A stretch of DNA of 64,000 nucleotides from Pectobacterium carotovorum (GCF_033898505.1 NZ_JAXAFK010000001.1:1054001-1118000), one strand, 5' to 3'. Positions 42,911-54,160 are shown, counted from the first letter of the stretch. The notes: generated by a model not told the origin, from the sequence alone. Numbers and translations are program-made.

Positions 42911-43845
42911 GCAGGAGAGTAGCCACAATCACCCTGAATCCAGCTTATGACCTGGTTGGCTATTGCCCGGAAGTTGAGAAAGGCGAAGTCAATCTGGTTC
43001 AGACAGCGGGTCTGCACGCCGCAGGCAAAGGCATTAACGTTGCCAAAGTGCTGAAAGATCTCGGGATTGATGTCACGGTAGGTGGCTTTCTGGGTAAAGA
43101 CAATCAGGATGGTTTTCAGCAACTGTTCAGCGAACTGGGCATTGCTAACCGTTTCCAGGTTGTTCCAGGACGTACGCGCATTAACGTCAAATTAACCGAA
43201 AAAGATGGCGACGTAACCGACTTCAACTTTTCCGGTTTTGAAGTGACACAGCAAGACTGGCAGCGTTTCGTCAATGATTCGCTGAGCTGGCTGGGGCAGT
43301 TCGACATGGTTGCGGTTAGCGGCAGTCTGCCTGCTGGCGTCGATCCTGATGCGTTTACCGACTGGATGTCTCGTCTGCGTACGCAGTGTCCTTGCATTAT
43401 TTTCGACAGCAGCCGTGAAGCGCTGGTGGCGGGACTGAAGGCCTCTCCCTGGTTGGTGAAACCAAACCGCCGGGAGCTGGAGATATGGGCTGGGCGTAAA
43501 TTACCTACGCTGGCTGATGTGGTGGATGCTGCCCACGCGCTGCGTGAACAGGGTATCGCACATGTTGTGATCTCACTGGGTGCGGAAGGTGCGCTGTGGG
43601 TGAATGCATCCGGTGCGTGGCTGGCAAAACCACCGGCCTGTGATGTGGTAAGTACGGTAGGTGCGGGCGACTCCATGGTTGGGGGGTTGATTTATGGCTT
43701 ATTAATGCGTGAGTCCAGTGAGCACACTCTGCGTTTGGCTACGGCAGTTTCAGCACTGGCCGTGAGCCAAAGTAATGTTGGTATTACCGATCGTCCTCAG
43801 TTGGCCGCGATGATGGCGCGTGTCGACCTGAAACCCTTTAACTGA
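42907..43845 (+). CDS. fruK: 1-Phosphofructokinase
   Basis: A 312-residue PfkB-family kinase that converts fructose 1-phosphate to fructose 1,6-bisphosphate. PfkB signatures are [17 protein letters not shown] (near residue 37) and [16 protein letters not shown] (near 250), which holds the catalytic Asp. GTG/ATGA overlap with fruB shows translational coupling; the ATG is at 42907. Confidence 0.97.
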   Translation: MSRRVATITLNPAYDLVGYCPEVEKGEVNLVQTAGLHAAGKGINVAKVLKDLGIDVTVGGFLGKDNQDGFQQLFSELGIANRFQVVPGRTRINVKLTEKDGDVTDFNFSGFEVTQQDWQRFVNDSLSWLGQFDMVAVSGSLPAGVDPDAFTDWMSRLRTQCPCIIFDSSREALVAGLKASPWLVKPNRRELEIWAGRKLPTLADVVDAAHALREQGIAHVVISLGAEGALWVNASGAWLAKPPACDVVSTVGAGDSMVGGLIYGLLMRESSEHTLRLATAVSALAVSQSNVGITDRPQLAAMMARVDLKPFN

Positions 43846-43863
43846 TACAGCAGGAGATAAACA

Positions 43864-45555
43864 ATGAAAACGCTGCTGATTTTGGATAAATCACTGGGCC
43901 TGGCGAGAAGCCAACTGGTGAAGAACCTACTCGGCGCTGCCGCTGCGAAAGCAGGGGTGACGTTTACAGAACAGGCTAACGACGCTGAACTGGCAATCGT
44001 TCTGGGTGCATCCGCTGCGGCGGACAGTGCACTGAATGGTAAGCAGGTTTATGTCGGTGACATTGAGCTGGCTGTTTCGCAGCCGGAAGCCTTTTTGGCG
44101 AAGGCGCAGGCTGAAGCAACGACGTATCAGGCCGTCGCGTCAGCTTCCGTTCAGCAACCTACTACTGCCAAGCGCATTGTTGCCGTAACGGCGTGTCCGA
44201 CTGGCGTCGCGCACACGTTTATGGCGGCAGAAGCGATTGAAAGCGAAGCGAAAAAACGCGGCTGGTGGGTTAAAGTGGAAACGCGTGGTTCCGTTGGCGC
44301 GGGCAATGCGATTACCCCAGAAGAAGTGGAGCAGGCCGATCTGGTGATCGTTGCTGCGGATATTGAAGTCGATCTGGCGAAGTTTGCTGGTAAGAAGATG
44401 TATCGTACTTCCACAGGGCTGGCACTGAAGAAGACGGCGCAGGAGTTAGATAAAGCACAGGCTGAAGCGAAAGCGTATCAGCCGTCTGGACAAGCCAGCG
44501 CGTCAAGCGCGAGCGAGTCTGCTCAGAAAGGCGGAACGGGTCCCTACCGTCACCTGCTGACCGGCGTATCCTATATGCTGCCGATGGTGGTGGCGGGCGG
44601 TCTGTGTATCGCCCTGTCGTTTGTCTTTGGTATTGAAGCCTTTAAACAAGAAGGTACGCTGGCAGCGGCGCTGATGAAGATCGGTGGCGGTTCTGCCTTC
44701 GCACTGATGGTGCCTGTGCTGGCGGGTTATATTGCTTTCTCCATTGCGGATCGTCCAGGCTTAACGCCGGGTCTGGTTGGCGGGATGTTAGCGGTGAGTA
44801 CAGGTGCGGGCTTCCTCGGTGGGATCATCGCAGGTTTCCTGGCCGGTTATGTTGCCAAAGCGATCAACAATAAGCTAATTCTGCCGCAAAGTCTGACGGC
44901 GCTAAAACCGATTCTGATCATTCCGCTGTTTGCTACGCTGATCACCGGTCTTATCATGATTTATGTCGTCGGTACGCCGGTGGCGAAAATCCTGACTGGC
45001 CTGACAGGCTGGCTGCAATCCATGGGCACGGCAAATGCGGTGATTCTGGGGGCGATCCTGGGTGCAATGATGTGTACGGATATGGGCGGCCCGGTTAACA
45101 AAGTGGCTTACGTCTTCGGTACAACCTTACTCAGTAGCCAGATTTATGCGCCGATGGCGGCGGTGATGGCAGCAGGTATGGTGCCACCGCTGGCGATGGG
45201 GCTGGCGACCGTACTGGCAAGTAAGAAATTCAACCCGACCGAGCGTGAAGGGGGTAAAGCGGCATTTGTTCTGGGCCTGTGCTTTATTTCCGAAGGGGCG
45301 ATTCCTTACGCGGCGCGTGATCCAATGCGCGTTCTGCCTTGCTGTATTATCGGTGGTGCACTGACTGGTGCGCTGTCAATGGCGGTGGGCGCTAAGCTGA
45401 TGGCACCACACGGCGGTCTGTTCGTGCTGCTGATTCCTGGCGCGATTACCCCGGTTATCGGCTACCTGTTAGCGATCGTGGCGGGTACTGTTGTCGCTGG
45501 CGTGCTGTACGCACTGCTGAAACGCTCTGATGAACAACTGGCGAAAGTTGCGTAA
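43864..45555 (+). CDS. fruA: Fructose PTS permease EIIBC
   Basis: A 563-residue protein with tandem IIB domains (IIB', about 1-95, lacking the Cys; IIB, 104-200, with TACPTGVAHTFMAAEA and phospho-Cys111) and a IIC domain of about 8-10 membrane segments (230-560) containing GAIPYAARDP, a sugar-binding loop. It imports fructose as fructose 1-phosphate. Last gene of the operon, 18 bases after fruK, with a terminator downstream. Confidence 0.97.
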   Translation: MKTLLILDKSLGLARSQLVKNLLGAAAAKAGVTFTEQANDAELAIVLGASAAADSALNGKQVYVGDIELAVSQPEAFLAKAQAEATTYQAVASASVQQPTTAKRIVAVTACPTGVAHTFMAAEAIESEAKKRGWWVKVETRGSVGAGNAITPEEVEQADLVIVAADIEVDLAKFAGKKMYRTSTGLALKKTAQELDKAQAEAKAYQPSGQASASSASESAQKGGTGPYRHLLTGVSYMLPMVVAGGLCIALSFVFGIEAFKQEGTLAAALMKIGGGSAFALMVPVLAGYIAFSIADRPGLTPGLVGGMLAVSTGAGFLGGIIAGFLAGYVAKAINNKLILPQSLTALKPILIIPLFATLITGLIMIYVVGTPVAKILTGLTGWLQSMGTANAVILGAILGAMMCTDMGGPVNKVAYVFGTTLLSSQIYAPMAAVMAAGMVPPLAMGLATVLASKKFNPTEREGGKAAFVLGLCFISEGAIPYAARDPMRVLPCCIIGGALTGALSMAVGAKLMAPHGGLFVLLIPGAITPVIGYLLAIVAGTVVAGVLYALLKRSDEQLAKVA

Positions 45556-45609
45556 GTTTGATTATCGTCGTTAAAAAATCATGCCATAACACAAGGATGT
45601 GAATGAGTT

Positions 45610-45642
45610 AGCGCCAGTTGGGTAACCCTCTGGCGCTTTTTT
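45610..45642 (+). terminator. Terminator of fruBKA
   Basis: AGCGCCAG (45610-45617) pairs with CTGGCGCT (45630-45637), followed by T6. It lies just before the convergent nfo stop. Confidence 0.88.
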
Positions 45643-45655
45643 ATGGGATAAAAAA

Positions 45656-46504
45656 CTAACTACGCTGGGCTTCGGATTTGAGCCAGGCGATTTCGTCGGC
45701 CCAGATATCAGGGTTGATTGTCTCCAGAATCATCGGGATGCCGTCAAAGCGGGCATCTTTCATGATATAGCTGAAGGCCGTTTTGCCGATATTGCCTTCC
45801 CCCAGACTATGGTGTCGGTCAACGCGGCTGGCGAACGCGCTTTTCGCATCATTCAAGTGCATTCCACGCAGATAGCGGAACCCAACAATGCGATCAAATT
45901 CAGAAAAGGTGGCTTCGCAATCTGCTTCCGTTCGCAGGTCGTAGCCGCCGGCGAAGGCGTGACAGGTATCGATACAGACGCCAACGCGGCTTTTATCTTC
46001 TACGCCATCGATGATGGCCGCCAGATGCTCAAAGCGGAAACCGAGATTACTGCCTTGTCCGGCGGTGTTTTCAATCACGGCGGTGACCCCGTTCGTTTCC
46101 GCCTGCGCAATGTTGATGGACTCGGCAATACGGGCCAGACAGTCTGCTTCTTCGATCTGTTTCAGATGGCTACCGGGGTGAAAATTCAGCAGACTCAGCC
46201 CAAGCTGCTGACAGCGGGACATTTCATCAATAAACGCGATACGTGACTTCTCTAGCGCCTCGGCGTCCGGGTGGCCCAGATTAATCAGATAACTGTCGTG
46301 GGGAAGAATCTGTGCTGGTGTATAGGCATACTGTTCACAGGCGGCTTTAAAACGGTCAATGACCTCGGTGCTGAGCGGCGCAGCCTGCCATTGGCGCTGG
46401 TTCTTAGTAAACAATGCGAAAGCCGTCGCCTTTATCTCATGAGCGCGAATCACGGCCTGATCGACCCCGCCAGATGCGCTAACGTGCGCCCCGATGTATT
46501 TCAT
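45656..46504 (-). CDS. nfo: Endonuclease IV
   Basis: A 282-residue AP endonuclease with a TIM barrel and three zinc ions. Signature blocks are [56 protein letters not shown] and [14 protein letters not shown] [15 protein letters not shown] 46504 has AAAGGAG in good position and begins at the E. coli start; the open frame runs on to 46531. It repairs abasic and oxidised sites, and is SoxRS-controlled in E. coli. Confidence 0.97.
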   Translation of the reverse strand: MKYIGAHVSASGGVDQAVIRAHEIKATAFALFTKNQRQWQAAPLSTEVIDRFKAACEQYAYTPAQILPHDSYLINLGHPDAEALEKSRIAFIDEMSRCQQLGLSLLNFHPGSHLKQIEEADCLARIAESINIAQAETNGVTAVIENTAGQGSNLGFRFEHLAAIIDGVEDKSRVGVCIDTCHAFAGGYDLRTEADCEATFSEFDRIVGFRYLRGMHLNDAKSAFASRVDRHHSLGEGNIGKTAFSYIMKDARFDGIPMILETINPDIWADEIAWLKSEAQRS

Positions 46505-46572
46505 ATTGGTCTCCTTTGATAACGGGGACATTATGCAGGTTAATGAGGCGTTAACTGGTAAATAATTTATCG

Positions 46573-47646
46573 TTAACCGAATAAATGCTCGAAGAACAGA
46601 TTGATTCCCGCACCGCCAACCACCAGCCAGATAAATAAAACGAGAGCCAGCAGCAGCGGTTTTGCGCCTGCCTGACGAATGGCGCTGAAGCGGGTGGTGA
46701 GCCCCAGTGCAACCATCGCCATGGTCAGCAGTAGATTATCAAGCTGGACCAGTTGCGTAACGACGACGGGGGAAAGGAGCTGGAAAGAGTTAAAGGCGGC
46801 CACGGCGATAAATCCCAAGGCGAACCACGGGAACATCAGTGGAATCGCATCTTGCGCATCACTTTTTTGCGTCGCCTTTTTCAGGTAAAACCCAAGAATG
46901 ACAAGGAAAGGCGCCAGCATCATCACGCGCAGCATTTTACTGATGACGGCGATATTTTCCGTGGCACCATCGACAGCATGTCCGGCGGCAACGACTTGAG
47001 CGACTTCATGTATCGTCGAACCAAAGTACAGACCGGCGATCTGCGGTGTGACGTTAATCCAGTGATGGTCGAGATTGAGCTGATAGAGCCACGGATACAA
47101 AAACATGGCTGTCGTGCCGAAAATCACCACGGTGGAAACGGCGACGGCAATAGCATTGCTGGAGGCTTTGACGATGGGAGCGGTTGCCATGATCGCCGCC
47201 GCGCCGCAGATGCTGCTGCCAGCACCGATGAGAATCACTGTTTCATTGTCGAGCTTCAGCCAGCGCTTGCCCATCCAGCAGGCGAGCAAAAACGTTAACG
47301 TGACCACGGTAAGGTCGACGGCAATCCCGGTAACGCCAACGGCAGTCACTTGCTGAAAGCTGAGACGAAAGCCATAAAGTATGATGCCCCAGCGAAGTAG
47401 ATGCTGCTTGGCCCACTGCACGCCGGGGTCGCACAAAGGATGAAGCCGTGGATAAACGCTGTTTCCCAGTACGATCCCCATCAGAATCGCTAATGTCAGC
47501 GAACCCGGTCCCCAGTGGGCGATTTTAGGAATATTTGCCAGCCAGAGGAGTGAAAAAGTTATTAAACTTACTAACAGCAGACCGGGTAATCGTGCTTTTG
47601 CTCCATCGGGTGGAACTATCGCTTGTAACGTTGTAGGAAGAGCCAT
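46573..47646 (-). CDS. yeiH: YeiH family membrane protein (UPF0324)
   Basis: A 357-residue membrane protein with about 10 segments: [75 protein letters not shown] and [29 protein letters not shown] 47646 is chosen because homology begins there; the longer frame overlaps yeiE. The family is linked to sulfur or sulfite handling in several bacteria, and YeiE responds to sulfite in relatives, which fits this divergent pair. Confidence 0.93.
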   Translation of the reverse strand: MALPTTLQAIVPPDGAKARLPGLLLVSLITFSLLWLANIPKIAHWGPGSLTLAILMGIVLGNSVYPRLHPLCDPGVQWAKQHLLRWGIILYGFRLSFQQVTAVGVTGIAVDLTVVTLTFLLACWMGKRWLKLDNETVILIGAGSSICGAAAIMATAPIVKASSNAIAVAVSTVVIFGTTAMFLYPWLYQLNLDHHWINVTPQIAGLYFGSTIHEVAQVVAAGHAVDGATENIAVISKMLRVMMLAPFLVILGFYLKKATQKSDAQDAIPLMFPWFALGFIAVAAFNSFQLLSPVVVTQLVQLDNLLLTMAMVALGLTTRFSAIRQAGAKPLLLALVLFIWLVVGGAGINLFFEHLFG

Positions 47647-47764
47647 GGGTTTGGTGCCTATTCTGACCGTACCGAATTGAGAAGCCAGCTTATAATCCAC
47701 GAGATTAAAAGAGAAATTGATTATATATTTATAACCTATAGGTATTTCAGATAAAGAGCGCACT

Positions 47765-48637
47765 ATGCATATCACGTTACGTCAACTGGAAGTCTTTGCC
47801 GAAGTCCTGAAAAGTGGTTCAACGACACAGGCCTCCGTTGTGCTTGCCCTGTCTCAATCGGCTGTCAGCGCCGCGCTGGCGGATTTAGAAGGGCAGTTGG
47901 GGGTTCAACTTTTCGATCGCGTTGGCAAACGCCTGGTGGTTAATGAACACGGCCGCTTGCTGTACCCCAAGGCGCTGGCATTACTTGAACAGTCGATGGA
48001 AATTGAACAGCTTTTCCGCCGTGATAATGGGGCGCTGCGCATATATGCCAGCAGCACCATCGGCAACTACCTGTTGCCCGCCATGATTGCCCGCTATCGC
48101 CATGACTACCCTGAAATTCCGCTGGAGCTGCATGTTGGCAATACGAAAGATGTGATCACTCGCGTGTCTGAATTCAGTGTCGATTTAGGTTTGATTGAAG
48201 GGCCTTGCCACCATCCTGATTTGATTACGCAACCCTGGCTGGAAGACGAGCTGGTGGTATTTTGTTCTCCTGAACATCCGCTCAGCCGGGGTTCGGTATC
48301 ATTAGCCGCGCTGGCGGATGCGCACTGGATCCTACGTGAACGTGGTTCAGGTACGCGCGAAGTGCTGGATCATCTGCTGCTGACGCACCTGTCGCATTTT
48401 CATCTGGTGATGGAATTAGGTAATTCGGAGGCGATTAAACATGCCGTTCGCCACGGAATTGGCATCAGCTGCCTGTCGCGGCATGTCATCGCCGAACAGC
48501 TGGCGTCGGGGTCTCTGGTGGAGTTGAAGGTGCCGCTGCCTAAACTCACGCGGACGCTGTATCTGGTACATCACCGACAGAAACATCTTTCAAATGTGCT
48601 GCAGCGCTTCCTGAGTTATTGCTGCGAAACGCCATAG
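47765..48637 (+). CDS. yeiE: LysR-family regulator YeiE
   Basis: A 290-residue LysR-type regulator. N-terminal winged helix ([42 protein letters not shown]) and a periplasmic-binding-protein-like effector domain (90-290). It is divergent from yeiH, which is its likely target, as in other enterobacteria. E. coli YeiE has been linked to lysine and iron genes. Confidence 0.94.
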   Translation: MHITLRQLEVFAEVLKSGSTTQASVVLALSQSAVSAALADLEGQLGVQLFDRVGKRLVVNEHGRLLYPKALALLEQSMEIEQLFRRDNGALRIYASSTIGNYLLPAMIARYRHDYPEIPLELHVGNTKDVITRVSEFSVDLGLIEGPCHHPDLITQPWLEDELVVFCSPEHPLSRGSVSLAALADAHWILRERGSGTREVLDHLLLTHLSHFHLVMELGNSEAIKHAVRHGIGISCLSRHVIAEQLASGSLVELKVPLPKLTRTLYLVHHRQKHLSNVLQRFLSYCCETP

Positions 48638-48669
48638 CGAAAATATTTTCTGCTGCTAATAATCGGACG

Positions 48670-48696
48670 CGAGTTATTAAGCTCTCTTATAACTCG
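48670..48696. promoter_or_regulatory. Inverted repeat upstream of lysP
   Basis: CGAGTTAT (48670-48677) and ATAACTCG (48689-48696) form a perfect 8-bp inverted repeat, 77 bases before lysP. It may be an operator or the yeiE terminator stem; no T tract follows. Confidence 0.4.
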
Positions 48697-48772
48697 ACGA
48701 TCTTAACTATTCAGCACAACGCTATTTGCTACAATCCCGCCTCGATTTTTAGCACGAGCACGCAGGATAACA

Positions 48773-50248
48773 ATGGCTCAGCACGATATTCAACAAGCTA
48801 CACAGGGCGCACCGACCCTGCGCCGTGAACTGAAAGCACGGCATTTAACGATGATCGCCATTGGCGGATCGATTGGCACCGGGTTATTTGTCGCGTCTGG
48901 TGCGACGGTTTCACAAGCAGGCCCGGGGGGCGCACTGCTGTCTTATGCCCTGATTGGGCTGATGGTTTACTTCCTGATGACCAGCCTGGGCGAACTGGCG
49001 GCGTTCATGCCGGTTTCCGGTTCGTTCTCCAGCTACGGTTCCCGCTATGTAGAAGAAGGATTCGGCTTCGCGCTGGGCTGGAACTACTGGTACAACTGGG
49101 CAGTGACCATCGCGGTCGATCTGGTGGCGGCGCAGCTGGTGATGGGATATTGGTTCCCTGAGGTATCCGGCTGGATCTGGAGCGCGCTGTTCCTGGCGCT
49201 GATGTTCCTGCTTAACTACATTTCCGTGAAAGGATTTGGCGAGGCGGAGTACTGGTTTTCACTGATTAAAGTGGCGACGGTCATCATTTTCATCGCCGTT
49301 GGCGTGATGATGATTACGGGCATTATGAGCGGTGCGGAAAATGCCGGATTCCACAACTGGGAAATTGGCGATGCGCCGTTCGCCGGCGGCTTCTCTGCCA
49401 TGATTGGCGTGGCGATGATCGTGGGCTTCTCTTTTCAGGGTACGGAACTGATCGGTGTGGCAGCTGGGGAATCTCAGGATCCGAGCAAAAATATTCCGCG
49501 TGCCATCCGTCAGGTTTTCTGGCGTATCCTGTTGTTCTACATCTTCGCGATTCTGATTATCAGCTTAATCATTCCGTATACCGATCCGAACCTGCTGCGT
49601 AATGACGTAAAAGACATTACGGTAAGCCCGTTCACGCTGGTGTTTGAGAACGCGGGGCTGCTGTCTGCCGCTGCGGTAATGAATGCGGTCATCCTGACAG
49701 CGGTGCTGTCGGCGGGTAACTCCGGGATGTACGCCTCGACGCGTATGCTGTTTACACTGGCATCGGAAGGCAAAGCGCCGCGCATTTTTGCCAGACTGTC
49801 AAAAGGCGGCGTGCCGCGTAATGCGCTGTATGCCACAACCGTGGTGGCGGCGCTGTGTTTCCTATCTTCTCTGTATGGCAACCAAACGGTTTATCTGTGG
49901 CTGCTGAATACGTCCGGCATGACAGGCTTTATTGCCTGGCTGGGGATCGCCATCAGCCATTACCGTTTCCGTCGCGGATACGTTATGCAGGGCCACGATC
50001 TTAACCGTCTGCCTTATCAATCAAGTTTCTTCCCGCTGGGGCCGATCTTTGCGTTTGTGCTCTGCCTGATCATCACGCTGGGGCAGAACTATCAGGCATT
50101 CCTGGAAGATAAAATCGACTGGTATGGCGTGACGGCGACGTACATCGGTATCCCGCTGTTCCTGCTGATTTGGTTCGGCTATAAGCTGTGCCGTGGAACG
50201 CGTTTTGTCAAATATCAGGATATGACGTATCCCGATCATAAAGACTAA
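48773..50248 (+). CDS. lysP: Lysine permease LysP
   Basis: A 491-residue amino acid:H+ symporter with 12 TM segments. APC-family signature GGSIGTGLFVASGATVSQAGPGGALLSYALIGLMVYFLMTSLGELA, then FQGTELIGVAAGESQDPSKNIPRAI and NSGMYASTRML. E. coli LysP (489) imports lysine and restrains CadC. It is next to yeiE as in E. coli. A terminator follows. Confidence 0.96.
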   Translation: MAQHDIQQATQGAPTLRRELKARHLTMIAIGGSIGTGLFVASGATVSQAGPGGALLSYALIGLMVYFLMTSLGELAAFMPVSGSFSSYGSRYVEEGFGFALGWNYWYNWAVTIAVDLVAAQLVMGYWFPEVSGWIWSALFLALMFLLNYISVKGFGEAEYWFSLIKVATVIIFIAVGVMMITGIMSGAENAGFHNWEIGDAPFAGGFSAMIGVAMIVGFSFQGTELIGVAAGESQDPSKNIPRAIRQVFWRILLFYIFAILIISLIIPYTDPNLLRNDVKDITVSPFTLVFENAGLLSAAAVMNAVILTAVLSAGNSGMYASTRMLFTLASEGKAPRIFARLSKGGVPRNALYATTVVAALCFLSSLYGNQTVYLWLLNTSGMTGFIAWLGIAISHYRFRRGYVMQGHDLNRLPYQSSFFPLGPIFAFVLCLIITLGQNYQAFLEDKIDWYGVTATYIGIPLFLLIWFGYKLCRGTRFVKYQDMTYPDHKD

Positions 50249-50268
50249 ATCGTAAGCGCATGGTTAAC

Positions 50269-50299
50269 AGGCGACTCCCTGACGGGTGTCGCCTTTTTT
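50269..50299 (+). terminator. Terminator of lysP
   Basis: AGGCGAC (50269-50275) pairs with GTCGCCT (50288-50294), followed by a T run. Confidence 0.85.
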
Positions 50300-50589
50300 A
50301 TTGGTTTTTTCTTTCCAGCACCACGACGCTTATCTCTCGTGATGAATCTATGTTGATTTAAATCAAATTTATTCACCTTGATTTCACAGGGATGTTTTTT
50401 ATTAATTCGATTTAATGATGAGTTATGGTTTTTAACATGCTGTTTATAAATGATTTTATGCCGACTTATCGTTGTTTTTTATTGCGTATGTAAATGATTT
50501 TAATTTTCATTTACAATTATTTCCCGATCATTACAATGTGTCCGACAAAAAAACTCAATGTAAATCATTCATTTTGAGGACACAGACGC
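50300..50589. other. Intergenic region lysP-TonB receptor
   Basis: About 290 AT-rich bases containing a Fur-like box and the receptor promoter. No gene. Confidence 0.6.
50495..50509. promoter_or_regulatory. Fur-like box upstream of the TonB receptor
   Basis: TGATTTTAATTTTCA matches the 7-1-7 Fur consensus at 11 of 14 positions and lies in a longer inverted repeat GTAAATGA/TCATTTAC. A second weak match occurs near 50557-50575. Iron control of the receptor is likely. Confidence 0.6.
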
Positions 50590-52698
50590 ATGGCAATAAA
50601 TATAAGAAAATCGGTGGCATTAGCGCTTGCTACAACCGTATCTACACCTGTTATCGCTGCACAGGACGATACGATGGTTGTAACAGCTTCTGGCTATGAA
50701 CAAAAAATCACTGAAGCGGCGGCGAGTATTTCGGTTGTCAGTCAGGATGAACTGACTAAGCGTAAATATAACGATCTTGGCGAAGCGCTCAGCGACGTGG
50801 AAGGCGTAGATGTGCGTAGTTCAACGGGTAAGACTGGTGGTCTGGACATCAGCATCCGCGGTATGCCAAGTGACTATACGCTGATTCTGGTTGATGGTAT
50901 TCGCCAGAACGGTTCATCGGATGTCACCCCGAACGGGTTTGGCACGATGAACACCGGTTTCATTCCACCGCTGGCGGCGATAGAACGTATTGAAGTTATC
51001 CGTGGGCCGATGTCAACGCTATATGGCTCCGATGCGATGGGCGGTGTGGTCAATATCATCACCAAGAAAGCATCGAAAGAGTGGGCTGGGAATATCACGC
51101 TGGATCATACCTTCCAGGAAGACAGAGACTATGGTGACGCTTCCAAGTTCTCGATTTATTCCAGCGGTGCGCTAATCGAAGACAAACTGGGGCTCGCCCT
51201 GCGCGGCAACATCTTCCGTCGCGATGCATCAGAAGTGAAATCTTCAGAGGGAGCTTTACTGAATCAGCGAGGCGCTAACCCTGTAAAATCAGATAACTAT
51301 TTGCTAGGCGGCAAGTTAACCTGGATCTTGAATGATAAGAATTCTCTATGGCTGGATGGGGAAGTTGCCAACCAGCAATATGATAATAAGGAAAATCAGT
51401 TAGGAACGATTGGTGCTACAGGGGGCTATGAGGGCTCCTTGCATTATCAACGTCGCAAGTTAACGCTGGGGAGTGATAATCAACTGAGTTTTGGTTCATG
51501 GAACTCTAGCTTGTCTTATAGCGAGACGGATAACAAAGGCCGCCTCATTACAACCGATTCTGTTCCCGCGGGGTCAGCAGCGGCAGGTCAGAAACGCCGT
51601 CTGGAAAATACCAACGTTATTCTTGACTCGAAGCTGGTGGCTCCAGTAGGTGAAAGCCACTTGGTTACTATTGGCGGCCAGTATTGGAATGCAACGATGA
51701 AAGATGGCGTCGTTTTGGCTAACGATGGGAATAAGTTTAAGCAAGATTCGTGGGCGCTGTTTAGTGAAGATGAATGGCGCTTGCTGGATTCATTAGCTTT
51801 AACCTACGGCGCACGCTATGAGTACCATGAAACCTTCGGGGGTCATGTCAGCCCACGTGCTTATGTCGTTTGGAATGCATTGGATGATCTGACGATAAAA
51901 GGTGGTGTAAGTACGGGTTATAAAACCCCGTCACTGGCGCAACTCCATAATGGCGTTAGCGGGGTAACGAATCAGGGAACGGATACTGTCATTGGGAATC
52001 CAAACCTGAAACCAGAAGAGAGTACGAATACTGAACTGGGCGTTTACTACGAGAACTATACCGGGTTCGCTGCGAATGCAACGCTGTTCAATAATCATTT
52101 CCGCAATAAAATTGACAGCTATGATGTGTCGACTACCCCTGCGATTAGTACCTACCGAAACATCGGCAAGGCAGTGACTCAAGGGGTTGAGTTGGGATCC
52201 ACAATTCCATTATGGTCAGAGGATTGGACGCTGAATGTAAACTATACCTTTACGGATAGTGAGCAAAAAGGTGGCTTAAACCCAGGAGCGCCTCTTACCA
52301 ACACGCCGAAGCACATGGCTAACGCACGTCTTAACTGGAACGTTAATGATAATCTCTCGACATGGTTGAAGGCGGAATATCGCGACAAAACTGCACGTTA
52401 TACGCAGAATTACAGTACCTTGTCCGCGTCCCAGAAGGATGCGTATGATGATAAAGGTGCCTACTTTAAGTCCTTCACGGTGGTTAATTGGGGCGGTTCC
52501 TATAAGGTTTCAAAAGATGTGACCTTGAATGGAGCAGTAAACAACCTGTTAGATAAGGATTTCACCAGTGGTGTCCGCACTTACGGTACAGGAAGAGGGG
52601 CATTTACTACGGCTGATTATTACTCTTTCAACCGAGTGACTTCGGGCTCCGTACTGCCTGGTCGTAACTACTGGGTATCGGTAAACGTCAACTTCTAA
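50590..52698 (+). CDS. cirA: TonB-dependent outer-membrane receptor, CirA/FepA type
   Basis: A 702-residue barrel receptor. The signal peptide ends near VIAA (residue 24); the TonB box is DTMVVTA. The plug has SIRGMPSDYTLILVDG and RGPMSTLYGSDAMGGVVNIITKK; the barrel ends in VSVNVNF with terminal Phe. The plug resembles the catecholate receptor CirA (length 663 in E. coli), but the barrel loops differ, so ligand identity is open. The gene lies where E. coli has other genes after lysP. A Fur-like box and a terminator flank it. Confidence 0.8.
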   Translation: MAINIRKSVALALATTVSTPVIAAQDDTMVVTASGYEQKITEAAASISVVSQDELTKRKYNDLGEALSDVEGVDVRSSTGKTGGLDISIRGMPSDYTLILVDGIRQNGSSDVTPNGFGTMNTGFIPPLAAIERIEVIRGPMSTLYGSDAMGGVVNIITKKASKEWAGNITLDHTFQEDRDYGDASKFSIYSSGALIEDKLGLALRGNIFRRDASEVKSSEGALLNQRGANPVKSDNYLLGGKLTWILNDKNSLWLDGEVANQQYDNKENQLGTIGATGGYEGSLHYQRRKLTLGSDNQLSFGSWNSSLSYSETDNKGRLITTDSVPAGSAAAGQKRRLENTNVILDSKLVAPVGESHLVTIGGQYWNATMKDGVVLANDGNKFKQDSWALFSEDEWRLLDSLALTYGARYEYHETFGGHVSPRAYVVWNALDDLTIKGGVSTGYKTPSLAQLHNGVSGVTNQGTDTVIGNPNLKPEESTNTELGVYYENYTGFAANATLFNNHFRNKIDSYDVSTTPAISTYRNIGKAVTQGVELGSTIPLWSEDWTLNVNYTFTDSEQKGGLNPGAPLTNTPKHMANARLNWNVNDNLSTWLKAEYRDKTARYTQNYSTLSASQKDAYDDKGAYFKSFTVVNWGGSYKVSKDVTLNGAVNNLLDKDFTSGVRTYGTGRGAFTTADYYSFNRVTSGSVLPGRNYWVSVNVNF

Positions 52699-52708
52699 TG
52701 AAACCTCT

Positions 52709-52740
52709 CCCCGGAATGGGTCTGCTCATTCCGGGGTATT
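52709..52740 (+). terminator. Terminator after the TonB receptor
   Basis: CCCCGGAATG (52709-52718) pairs with CATTCCGGGG (52727-52736). A ten-bp perfect stem with only TATT after it. Confidence 0.7.
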
Positions 52741-53189
52741 ATGACCCTCGCTCACTTCCTCTCTCCAACTGCATGACACCCTTTCTACGGTTTTTCTCGC
52801 ACATTTATTCTGTCTGATTAACGGCGGGGATTCACCGTTACCCGTTATTACCGCCATCTCTTTGCCTATGTCATGAGAACAATGCGCAATTATCAGCAGG
52901 GATTTATTTTTTTGTGATATTTCTGAATATTGACGCTAACAATGTCGATGAGTGAAATTCATTATATTAGGTATTGTTAATTGCTTTAATGCTGACTACG
53001 CTTCACGTTACGGAGTGATGGATTTCCGATGAGGCAGGAAGTGTAACGTTATTAATACGTTCGTTGTCTTGTGTCGTACAGAGAATTTAATTCATTATTT
53101 TTGTATGAGAATACCTGCCGTGATTGCCGATTGCGGAACGCTTGATATCTGCAATCGGCAATCAGTGTATGAATAGCAACCAGGGCACG
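52741..53189. other. Intergenic region before the dehydrogenase
   Basis: About 450 bases, AT-rich in the middle, without a gene or repeat that I can support. Confidence 0.5.
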
Positions 53190-54158
53190 ATGATGTTAAA
53201 AATTACCTTTTTGGATAAAGGCTCACTGCCTGAAACCATTTTCCTGAAAAAGACGAGTTTTAGGCGGCCACAATGTCGCCATGAATGGATTGAATATAAC
53301 TACACCTCGCCCGATCACGTTATCGCCCGAGCAAAAGACACCCACGTTATCATCACGAATAAAGCCCTATTAACGCGAGACACCTTGGCCGCGTTGCCTG
53401 AGTTGAAGCTGATTGCCGTGACGGCAACGGGAACTGACAATATCGACCTTGTTGCTGCCAAAGAGCTGGGTATCACGGTCAAAAATGTACCGGGCTACTC
53501 GACGCAGGCGGTATCCGAGCACGTGATAGCCATGATTTTCGCGCTAAAGCACAGCCTGATGGCGTGGTACCGCGATCAACTGAGCGATCGCTGGGCCAGC
53601 CAGTCGCAGTTTGCTTATTTTGATCATCCCGTCAAAGACATCGCGGGCGCTACGCTGGGCATCATCGGAGCGGGTACGATTGGGCGGGAGGTCGCACGTC
53701 TGGCGCAGGCGCTGGGGATGAAGGTGATTTTTGCCGAGCACCGCGGGGCCGTACAGTGTCGTGCCGGTTATCTGCCGTTCGAAGACGTTCTGCGGCTGGC
53801 GAATGTGATTTCACTCAACTGTCCGCTCAATGAGAGCACGCAGCATCTGATTAATGCGGAGACGCTCGCACTGTGTAAGCCCACCGCGTTTATTATTAAC
53901 ACTGCCAGAGGCGGATTGATTGATGAACACGCGCTGACAGAGGCACTGCAGCAACGCGTCATCGCTGGCGCAGCGTTGGACTGCCTGACGCAGGAACCGC
54001 CGCAAAAAGACAATCCATTGATGATCGCGGCGAAAACCCTGCCGAACCTTTTGATTACTCCACATATCTCCTGGACGTCTGCTTCATCGCTGCAACTACT
54101 GATGGAAAAGACGATTGAAAATATTGATGAGTATGCTCAGCAGAACGGATACAAATAA
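53190..54158 (+). CDS. D-2-hydroxyacid dehydrogenase (glycerate/hydroxypyruvate type)
   Basis: A 322-residue NAD(P)-dependent reductase. NAD-binding motif GIIGAGTIGREVARLA, catalytic Arg in NTARGGLIDE, Glu in DCLTQEPPQ, and His in TPHISWTS. It resembles HprA-type glycerate dehydrogenases (HEWIEYNYTSPDHVIARAKD at the N-terminus). Start at ATG 53190 or 53193 (two tandem ATG); CAGGG precedes them. The frame opens at TTG 53124, which is unlikely. Substrate is not determined. Confidence 0.85.
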   Translation: MMLKITFLDKGSLPETIFLKKTSFRRPQCRHEWIEYNYTSPDHVIARAKDTHVIITNKALLTRDTLAALPELKLIAVTATGTDNIDLVAAKELGITVKNVPGYSTQAVSEHVIAMIFALKHSLMAWYRDQLSDRWASQSQFAYFDHPVKDIAGATLGIIGAGTIGREVARLAQALGMKVIFAEHRGAVQCRAGYLPFEDVLRLANVISLNCPLNESTQHLINAETLALCKPTAFIINTARGGLIDEHALTEALQQRVIAGAALDCLTQEPPQKDNPLMIAAKTLPNLLITPHISWTSASSLQLLMEKTIENIDEYAQQNGYK

Positions 54159-54160
54159 GC

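Noticed and set aside
46753..47298. 181-codon plus-strand frame
   Set aside because: Antisense to yeiH; the translation is charged and His-rich as expected of a shadow frame.
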